From assembly GCA_017555765.1 (NCBI GenBank), contig JAFZFT010000106.1:1-46927 (forward strand): DNA of 46,927 nucleotides. The letters run 5' to 3'. The notes under the pieces were generated by a model that was not told where the DNA came from, did no database searches, and saw only the letters and a list, made by a program, of their open reading frames with translations. This DNA comes from Clostridia bacterium. Lineage in GTDB: Bacteria; Bacillota; Clostridia; Oscillospirales; Acutalibacteraceae. The position numbers were made by a program, and so were the translations under genes. Positions 42,701-46,927 of this stretch are shown one piece after another (the stretch's first letter is position 1; each line of letters opens with the position of its first letter).

Positions 42701-43265
42701 ATTCGATACAGAAGTTTACTCCAACACCGGCGGTCAGGCTTCAAAGGCTTCCAACATCGGTCAGGTTGCACAGTTCGCAGCTGCAGGTAAGGAAATCAAC
42801 AAGAAGAGCCTTTCAGAAATCGCTATGAGCTACGGCTATGTATATGTTGCACAGATCGCTATGGGCGCTAACATGGCTCAGACCCTCAAGGCTATCCAGG
42901 AAGCAGAAGCATATCCCGGTCCCTCACTCATCATCGGCTACTCACCCTGCGAAATGCACTCAATCAAGGGCGGTATGGTAAATTGCCAGGCTGAAATGAA
43001 GAAGGCTGTTGAATGCGGCTACTGGAACATCTTCCGTTACAATCCCGCTCTCAAGGCAGAAGGCAAGAATCCCTTCACACTTGATTGCAAGGAGCCCAAC
43101 GCTGACTATCAGGCATTCATCAAGAATGAGGCTCGTTATACAAGACTTATGCGTGAATTCCCCGGCAGAGCAGAAGCACTCTTCGAGAAGAGTGAAAAGG
43201 TTGCTAAGGAAAGATACGCACACCTTCTCAAGCTCAAGGATCTCTACGCTCCCGACGCTGAGTAA
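39717..43265 (+). CDS. nifJ: Pyruvate:ferredoxin (flavodoxin) oxidoreductase
   Basis: 1182 aa, the full single-chain form. It oxidises pyruvate and CoA to acetyl-CoA and CO2, reducing ferredoxin. Domains in order: the N-terminal pyrimidine-binding domain (YPITPSSPMADYVDQWS), a transketolase-C-like domain, the gamma-type domain (GDGTVGANKNSIKIIG), a two-cluster ferredoxin domain (CAKCNQCAYVCPHA, then CMGCGVCIGVCPTKS), and the thiamine-diphosphate domain (CAGCAETAYARL, GGDGWAYDIGYGG, VYSNTGGQASKAS) with a proximal cluster. Central to fermentation; PduL (14990) can use the acetyl-CoA. Strong codon bias indicates high expression. Confidence 0.98.
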   Translation: MARKMKTMDGNNAAAHVSYAFTEVAGIYPITPSSPMADYVDQWSAQGLKNIFGTRVNVVEMQSEAGAAGTVHGSLAAGALTTTYTASQGLLLMIPNMYKIAGELLPCVFHVSARCVASHALNIFGDHSDVYACRQTGFAMLAETNTQEVMDLAAVAHLASIKSRVPFLNFFDGFRTSHELQKIEVWDFEDLKEMCDMDAVEAFRKRALNPERPVMRGSHENDDIFFQNREACNKYYDAVPGIVEEYMGKVNAKLGTDYQLFNYYGAPDAERVIVAMGSFNDVAEEVVDYLTAAGEKVGLIKVRLYRPFSAKHLLAAIPETVKKIAVLDRTKEPGSLGEPLYLDVVTALATAGRTGIKVIGGRYGLGSKDTPPSSVFAVYNELAKDEPKAQFTLGIVDDLTNLSLEEVPAPNTAAEGTIECKFWGLGGDGTVGANKNSIKIIGDHTDKYVQAYFQYDSKKTGGITISHLRFGDKPIKSPYYINKADFVACHNPSYVDKGFKMVNDVKPGGVYLINCQWSDEELDAHLNAEAKRYIAKNNIQLYTVNAIDLAEKVGMGKRTNTVLQSAFFALANVMPSAEAIQYMKDAATKSYSKKGQDIVDANHNAIDAGATAYHKVEVPAAWADAVDGAAAPASEGAAKLVKMVDTILKPVGVMDGYSLPVSAFADHADGTFEHGASAYEKRGVAVLVPEWDPTTCAKCNQCAYVCPHATIRPFAMTEEEVAAAPANMKVCEKPVVKTNYKYTLAVSPMDCMGCGVCIGVCPTKSLKMVSKESQLEEQKVFDYCVANVTEKAETTAVMNVVASQYKKPLLEFSGSCAGCAETAYARLVTQLFGDRMYISNATGCSSIWGGPAATSPYTVNSKGHGPAWANSLFEDNAEHGLGMYYGQKALRDRLIDDVKAIVAGDKACAEVKAAGEEYLATIADGAKNTAAADALVAAIKTAGPCCDCCTDILNNSEYLAKKSVWIFGGDGWAYDIGYGGLDHVLASGEDVNVFVFDTEVYSNTGGQASKASNIGQVAQFAAAGKEINKKSLSEIAMSYGYVYVAQIAMGANMAQTLKAIQEAEAYPGPSLIIGYSPCEMHSIKGGMVNCQAEMKKAVECGYWNIFRYNPALKAEGKNPFTLDCKEPNADYQAFIKNEARYTRLMREFPGRAEALFEKSEKVAKERYAHLLKLKDLYAPDAE

Positions 43266-43276
43266 TAACAACAATA

Positions 43277-43304
43277 AAAGCGGTTGCTTCGGCAACCGCT
43301 TTTT
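43277..43304 (+). terminator. Terminator of the PFOR gene
   Basis: Stem AAAGCGGTTGC with GCAACCGCTTT around a TTCG tetraloop, then six T. Confidence 0.93.
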
Positions 43305-43311
43305 TGTTGTA

Positions 43312-43375
43312 ATGCAGAATGCAGAATGCAAAATTGCGCCCGGCAGAGAGTAAAAGGCGAAACTGTACCCGCGCA
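43312..43375 (+). repeat. Dispersed repeat with ATGCAGA reiterations, copy 2
   Basis: ATGCAGA units, then AATTGCGCCCG and ACTGTACCCGC, matching the layout at 16394-16480. With the next repeat it fills most of the gap 43266-43586. Confidence 0.65.
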
Positions 43376-43377
43376 GG

Positions 43378-43484
43378 AAAATAAGAAAAGTTCTTTGGTT
43401 ACTCGGCTCCCTTGAAAGGGGAGCTGTCAGGACGGAGTCCTGACTGAGGGGTTCTCAAGAAAGTAACGCCTTGCGGCGAGCATA
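43378..43484 (+). repeat. Dispersed ~105-bp repeat, copy 2
   Basis: Same blocks in the same order as 28456-28558; the short spacers between blocks differ. Confidence 0.8.
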
Positions 43485-43586
43485 TGAATCAGTAGGCACA
43501 CGCTGACAGGGGATAAGGTTGAAATATAGTACCCGTGTAACTAAATGCTTATTATAGCCTACTTTTGGATGCGGGTTCGGTTGTGG

Positions 43587-43916
43587 TTAAAGTGTATACA
43601 CGAGTATTTCTTTTCCGTTTTTCTTGCAATAGTCGATTACACTTTTTGTGCCTTTTGATATGCCGTCCCAGAATGCGATTATTAAATCGGAGTAGTCGGC
43701 TATCTGATAGTTTCTTTTTATGGGTGCGGCTCTGCCGTACTTTTTGTATTCAGGCAGAAATTCGGTGTATATGAGATTGTTTTCTTCTGCAAAAAGCTTT
43801 GCACATGAATCGACACCTTTAGCTCCGCCTGATACAATTTCCGTTGTACCTTGCGGAATGTAATCTTCGATGTTTTCTATAGATATTGTTCTTGAACCTA
43901 TTATTGCAACCTTCAT
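43587..43916 (-). CDS. SLOG-fold protein (DUF2493/YspA type)
   Basis: 109 aa. It starts MKVAIIGSRTI, has the nucleotide-sensing Gly motif SGGAKGVD at about 29-36, PEYKKYGRAAPIKRN in the middle, and ends with FWDGISKGTKSVI. These are the marks of the SLOG superfamily, which binds nucleotides or their derivatives. Members are often found in phage, conflict and defence contexts. GGAGGAGTG precedes the ATG. It is divergent from a ribbon-helix-helix gene, with AAGTATACTT repeats between. Confidence 0.85.
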   Translation of the reverse strand: MKVAIIGSRTISIENIEDYIPQGTTEIVSGGAKGVDSCAKLFAEENNLIYTEFLPEYKKYGRAAPIKRNYQIADYSDLIIAFWDGISKGTKSVIDYCKKNGKEILVYTL

Positions 43917-43937
43917 AATACACTCCTCCGCAAATAC

Positions 43938-43998
43938 AGTATACTTGATTTAAGTATACTTGTAACATTATAACACAAAATAATCTTAAAATATACTT
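43938..43998. promoter_or_regulatory. Putative operators between SLOG and RHH genes
   Basis: AGTATACTT at 43938-43946, the perfect palindrome AAGTATACTT at 43952-43961, and TATACTT at 43992-43998. The first two are separated by 14 bp. Ribbon-helix-helix proteins often bind such short direct or inverted repeats, so the adjacent 64-aa protein may bind here. Confidence 0.5.
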
Positions 43999-44022
43999 AA
44001 AATGAGATATTTTGAGGTGAGC

Positions 44023-44217
44023 GTGTTGAGAAATAAAGAAAATAAACATCTTGGCATAGAAATAGATCCCGAACTTCACTATAAATTACGTTATATTGCA
44101 AAATATGAAGGAAGAAGCGGAAATAGACAGATTCTTTATCTTATACGTCAGTGTGTAAAGGATTTTGAAGAAAAGCACGGTACTATTGAGCTCGAAGACA
44201 AGAAGGATAACGAATAA
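44023..44217 (+). CDS. Ribbon-helix-helix DNA-binding protein (Arc-like), 64 aa
   Basis: From GTG 44023 or TTG 44026, both close behind GAGGTGAGC; the ATG at 44002 has no ribosome binding site. The sequence ENKHLGIEIDPELHYKLRYI (strand then helix) and GRSGNRQILYLIRQCVKDFEEKHG fits the Arc/MetJ fold. Likely a repressor of itself and the SLOG gene. Its last codons (KKDNE) lie in a segment duplicated at the end of the XRE gene downstream. Confidence 0.75.
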   Translation: MLRNKENKHLGIEIDPELHYKLRYIAKYEGRSGNRQILYLIRQCVKDFEEKHGTIELEDKKDNE

Positions 44218-44320
44218 ACAAAGCGGCCTTTTCGGTCGCTTTTTGCTATACCATTATATATAGTGAATTTCGCGGGCAGATCGGACACGGCACGCCGTGT
44301 CCCTACGGTGCATTTTTGTA
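44195..44320 (+). repeat. Duplicated ~110-bp segment, copy 1
   Basis: Covers the end of the RHH gene (AAGAAGGATAACG), the hairpin GGCCTTTTCGG with T tail, an ATTATATATA tract and the GGACACGGC palindrome. Similar to 45137-45260. Confidence 0.7.
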
Positions 44321-44373
44321 TACTATCATATATAGGAAAATTCCGCGGGCAGAATCTTGATTTTTCCTCCCAG

Positions 44374-44412
44374 GATGGCGCGTGGCTACTGACTACCGGC
44401 TACTGACTACTA
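44374..44412 (+). repeat. Short repeat with ACTACCGGCTACTGA
   Basis: GGCTACTGACTACCGGCTAC then TGACTACT, similar to 34762-34796. Confidence 0.6.
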
Positions 44413-44505
44413 CCGTGCAACCTGTGGTTGCTAAATTTTAAAGCATTATTGATAGACTTTTCGACTCCTTTCGTGATAAAATACAGTCAGAAAGGGAGTG
44501 GTAGG

Positions 44506-45159
44506 ATGAATACCATCGGCGAAAGAATTTATGAGATAAGAAAGAAAAGAAATATGTCTCAGGGTGAGCTTGCAGATAAGCTTGATGTGTCAAGGCAGAC
44601 TGTTTCCAAGTGGGAAAACAATATGTGCCTGCCTGAGGTGGAAAAACTGCTGCAGCTGAGTGAAGCTCTCGGGGTCACTACCGACTATATATTAAAAGGT
44701 ATAGCTGAGAAGGAGAGTACGGCAGAAAAAGAGACAGTATATGTTTATATTACGGAGCCCTGCGATGAAAAAGAGGAGAAAAAGCGTAAATCAAGAAGAA
44801 ATGCGGGAATCGTACTTCTGACCGTGGGAGGACTAGCGACGGTGGCTCTTGTGTTGATAGGCTTGATTATTCCTGCGGTGCTTACAGGCGTTGTCTGTCT
44901 CGTCGGAATAATCCTCGCATTTGGTGAAAAGCATCCGATACTTGCTGCGGCGTGGACTGTATATATAGTAGCAATGTGTTGTCTGTCTCCCTTTATGGTG
45001 ATAAGTCCGATAATGGTGTTTGTTCCGCATAATTATAATTGGAATGATGCAATGTACCTCATAATCCCGTATCTTGAATGGTCAATTCTTCCTGTGCTTA
45101 TAATGTGTACCCTCAAAACCAAAAGGGGATATGTCTTTAAAAAGAAGGATAACGGATAA
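44506..45159 (+). CDS. XRE-family regulator with membrane domain
   Basis: 217 aa from MNTIGERIYEIRKKR (GGGAG upstream; the longer frame from 44428 has no ribosome binding site). The N-terminal helix-turn-helix (about 5-60: MSQGELADKLDVSRQTVSKWEN) is followed by a charged linker and four hydrophobic helices from about residue 100. Membrane-bound XRE regulators of this form sense envelope or antimicrobial stress in Firmicutes, but the signal here is unknown. The C-terminus (KKDNG) is in the duplicated segment shared with the RHH gene. Confidence 0.88.
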   Translation: MNTIGERIYEIRKKRNMSQGELADKLDVSRQTVSKWENNMCLPEVEKLLQLSEALGVTTDYILKGIAEKESTAEKETVYVYITEPCDEKEEKKRKSRRNAGIVLLTVGGLATVALVLIGLIIPAVLTGVVCLVGIILAFGEKHPILAAAWTVYIVAMCCLSPFMVISPIMVFVPHNYNWNDAMYLIIPYLEWSILPVLIMCTLKTKRGYVFKKKDNG

Positions 45160-45260
45160 ACAAGGCGGCCTTTTCGGTCGCTTTTTCTTATACTATTATA
45201 TATATGTCGATTTTGCGGCAGAGGGGATACGGCTTGCCGTGTTTCTACGGTGCATTTTTT
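45137..45260 (+). repeat. Duplicated ~110-bp segment, copy 2
   Basis: Same order of parts as 44195-44320: AAGAAGGATAACG, GCGGCCTTTTCGGTCGC, T tail, ATTATATATA and a decayed GGGATACGGC/GCCGTGTTTC palindrome. Confidence 0.7.
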
Positions 45261-45476
45261 ATAGGGTGTAAAATCGGCGGTATGCATCTTCGGGTTTGAT
45301 AAGGCTTTACTCGCGATTGCGAATTGCGAATCGCGCATTGCGCATTAAACAAAGCACACCTTATCGGGTGTTTGCCTATATTTTGTACCGAAAAAGCGGT
45401 GAAAACACAAGGATTAGTGGCTTGATTTAGTTCACAAATTCTTTGCAATTTTCACAAAGTTTTTTTGCTCAAATCG

Positions 45477-45505
45477 TTGACAATTACCAATCTTTATGCT
45501 ATTAT
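45477..45505 (+). promoter_or_regulatory. Promoter of the S10 ribosomal protein operon
   Basis: TTGACA (45477-45482), 17 bases, TATTAT (45500-45505): a near-perfect consensus about 360 bases upstream of rpsJ. The region 45261-45470 has degenerate repeats (GCGAATTGCGAATC type) and no gene. Confidence 0.85.
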
Positions 45506-45512
45506 ATACGAG

Positions 45513-45863
45513 CGTGTGAAGCGGGTTTGGGTATAATTGCGTCTTCACACAACTTCTAAGATATGCGATGATGCGGGAGGTGGCTGCCTTCGAGGCAGGA
45601 AATTTCCGCGGAGTATGTCCGATTTAAAACCGGGCGATCTATATTTCATCTTTAACGCTGTTATCTTGCGTTAAGGCGGGTGCTTCTCCTTAGGGGGGAT
45701 TCTGCGCCTCGGACTTAAACAGCGTATAGGGGTGAACTGTGCTTTTTTAAGCTTCGACCGGAAATATCACGTTTCCGGTTTTTAAATGGGAAATGTGTAA
45801 ACACCCGGGCGAGTAGAAAGAAAAAAGCACCGCCCTACTAATTCTTATTAGGAGGCAAACAAA
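45513..45863 (+). promoter_or_regulatory. Folded leader of the S10 operon
   Basis: About 350 nt without a gene. Stems: GTGTGAAG/CTTCACAC (45513-45549), CTGCC/GGCAG near 45588-45602, TAACGC/GCGTTA near 45653-45675, and a long-range GTCCGA (45618-45623) with TCGGAC (45708-45713). ACGCTGTT near 45656 can pair instead with AACAGCGT near 45718, so two folds exclude each other. An intrinsic terminator at 45757-45784 precedes rpsJ. Together these suggest attenuation, possibly by a ribosomal protein such as L4. Confidence 0.65.
45757..45784 (+). terminator. Leader terminator (attenuator) upstream of rpsJ
   Basis: Stem ACCGGAAA (45757-45764) with TTTCCGGT (45772-45779) followed by five T, about 80 bases before the rpsJ start. 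Confidence 0.75.
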
Positions 45864-46175
45864 ATGGCAGTAAAGGAAAAGATTCGTATCAGACTTAAGG
45901 GTTACGACCACAACCTTGTTGACAAGGCAGCAGAGATGATCGTTGAAGCAGCTAAGAGAACAAACGCTACTGTTTCAGGTCCCATCCCTCTTCCCACAGA
46001 AAAGGAAGTAGTTACAATCCTTCGTGCTGTTCACAAGTACAAGGACAGCCGCGAACAGTTTGAGCAGAGAACTCACAAGAGACTCATTGATATCATCAGA
46101 CCTACACCCAAGACCGTAGAGGCTCTGACAAATCTTGAGATTCCGGCTAGCGTTGAAATCGAAATCAAGAGATAA
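45864..46175 (+). CDS. rpsJ: 30S ribosomal protein S10
   Basis: 103 aa, full length. It sits in the 30S head and, as NusE, joins antitermination complexes. The conserved loop [16 protein letters not shown] segment (here [12 protein letters not shown]) and HKRLIDII are clear. AGGAGGCAAAC precedes the ATG. First gene of the S10-L3-L4 operon. Confidence 0.99.
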   Translation: MAVKEKIRIRLKGYDHNLVDKAAEMIVEAAKRTNATVSGPIPLPTEKEVVTILRAVHKYKDSREQFEQRTHKRLIDIIRPTPKTVEALTNLEIPASVEIEIKR

Positions 46176-46216
46176 ATTCTGATTTCTATACCCGATTCAA
46201 TAAAAGACGGACACAG

Positions 46217-46238
46217 GTCATGTTGCCGGATGGCAACC
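46217..46238 (+). other. Hairpin between rpsJ and rplC
   Basis: Stem GTTGCC/GGCAAC with a GGAT loop and no T run, in the 88-base gap. It may be a processing or protein-binding site; not a terminator. Confidence 0.5.
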
Positions 46239-46263
46239 AATAACCAATTAGGAGGATAACAAA

Positions 46264-46896
46264 ATGAAAAAAGGTCTTATCGGCAGAAAAGTCGGCATGA
46301 CACAGGTTTTCGACGAAAAGGGTAAGGTAATTCCCGTAACAGTTGTAGAACTTGGTCCTTGCGCAGTTGTTCAGAAGAAGACAGTTGAAAACGACGGCTA
46401 TGCAGCTGTTCAGCTTGGCTTCGAGGACAAGAAAGTAACAAGAACAAACAAGCCTGAAAAGGGTCACTTCGACAAGGCAAACGTTGCTCCCAAGAAGATT
46501 CTTAAGGAATTCAGACTTGAGGACGACAGCGCTCTTAACGTTGGCGACATCATCAAGGCAGATATCTTTGCAGCAGGCGAAAAGGTTGACGTAGTCGGCA
46601 CAAGCAAAGGTAAGGGCACAGCAGGCGTAATCAAGAGATGGAACTTCTCAAGACTTAAGGAAACACACGGTACCGGCCCCGTTGCAAGACACGCTGGTTC
46701 ACTCGGTGTTATCGACCCCGCTCGTATCTTCAAGGGTAAGAGAATGGCTGGTCACCTCGGCTGTGAAAGAGTTACAATCCAGAATCTCGACGTTGTTAAG
46801 GTTGATGCAGAAAACAACCTCATCGCTATCAAGGGTGCAATCCCCGGTCCCAAGAAGGGCATCGTAATGGTAGTAAACAGCGTTAAAAAAGCGTAA
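46264..46896 (+). CDS. rplC: 50S ribosomal protein L3
   Basis: 210 aa, complete. It binds 23S rRNA near the peptidyl transferase centre. The N-terminal [19 protein letters not shown] and the loop with [31 protein letters not shown] are characteristic. GGAGGATAAC precedes the ATG. Confidence 0.99.
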   Translation: MKKGLIGRKVGMTQVFDEKGKVIPVTVVELGPCAVVQKKTVENDGYAAVQLGFEDKKVTRTNKPEKGHFDKANVAPKKILKEFRLEDDSALNVGDIIKADIFAAGEKVDVVGTSKGKGTAGVIKRWNFSRLKETHGTGPVARHAGSLGVIDPARIFKGKRMAGHLGCERVTIQNLDVVKVDAENNLIAIKGAIPGPKKGIVMVVNSVKKA

Positions 46897-46912
46897 GAAA
46901 GGAGCCAAGTAA

Positions 46913-46927
46913 ATGCCTAACGTATCA
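46913..46927 (+). CDS. rplD: 50S ribosomal protein L4 (start only)
   Basis: Only the first five codons (MPNVS) are in the window, after AAGGAGCCAAG. The gene order S10-L3-L4 identifies it. Confidence 0.8.

Noticed and set aside
45720..45790. T-box riboswitch before rpsJ
   Set aside because: There is a terminator, but the conserved T-box sequence and specifier stem are missing; the GGGGTGAACTGTGC stretch is only a loose match.

Overview
The window reads as chromosomal DNA of an anaerobic, low-to-mid GC Firmicute, most likely an uncultured gut Clostridia of the Oscillospirales/Ruminococcaceae type. The pointers are strong AGGAGG-type ribosome binding sites, TTGACA-17-TATAAT-type promoters throughout, a homodimeric pyruvate:ferredoxin oxidoreductase, rubrerythrin, a stand-alone PduL-type phosphotransacylase, a split transketolase, and clostridial families such as DUF554, TSCPD, U32 peptidase with ZapA, and an FHA-RodA-PBP cluster. 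This placement is inference from gene content; no rRNA or tRNA is present.

Layout. 1-400 holds an unidentified, strongly folded RNA-like segment and a bidirectional terminator. 402-3105 (minus) carries a TSCPD-DUF554-EamA exporter operon preceded by a cassette of three small unknown proteins, the last only 36 aa. 3168-5531 (plus) has a phosphodiesterase, a PAP2 phosphatase and a coupled leucine-rich-repeat surface protein. 5990-11511 (minus) has galM plus a phosphoesterase, and an FHA/RodA/PBP wall-synthesis operon. 11669-17394 mixes housekeeping genes (rubrerythrin, gap, uracil-DNA glycosylase, pduL, yfbR-like) with small unknowns and a divergent XRE regulator pair. 17506-20256 is secA. 20451-23256 has two membrane-anchored proteins of unknown function.

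23519-28348 is the most unusual part: one operon with a near-consensus promoter and a strong terminator, encoding a tandem SCP2-like protein, a class III aminotransferase, the two halves of a transketolase, and a second tandem SCP2-like protein. Two-carbon transfer, amination and hydrophobic-ligand carriage in one transcript suggest an undescribed route to a lipid-like amino alcohol. One chemically consistent possibility is a sphingoid base made without serine palmitoyltransferase. This is a hypothesis from gene content only.

28679-31640 (minus) is zapA-U32 peptidase-dCMP deaminase. 31784-34384 has an MgtC-like protein, a separate small transcription unit for a 29-aa peptide, and a nucleotidyltransferase/acetyltransferase pair. 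34834-37738 (minus) has a membrane M28 peptidase and a secreted alpha/beta hydrolase with a Cys in the nucleophile elbow. 38018-43265 has an APC permease and PFOR. 43587-45159 is an accessory patch (SLOG-fold protein, ribbon-helix-helix and XRE regulators). The window ends in the S10 ribosomal protein operon (rpsJ, rplC, start of rplD) behind a roughly 350-nt folded leader that contains an intrinsic terminator.

Several intergenic gaps are built from short dispersed repeats: a ~213-bp MITE-like element in two full copies and one partial copy, and at least four other repeat families. Coordinates given for genes include the stop codon; several starts were moved downstream of the longest open frame to the codon with a proper ribosome binding site.
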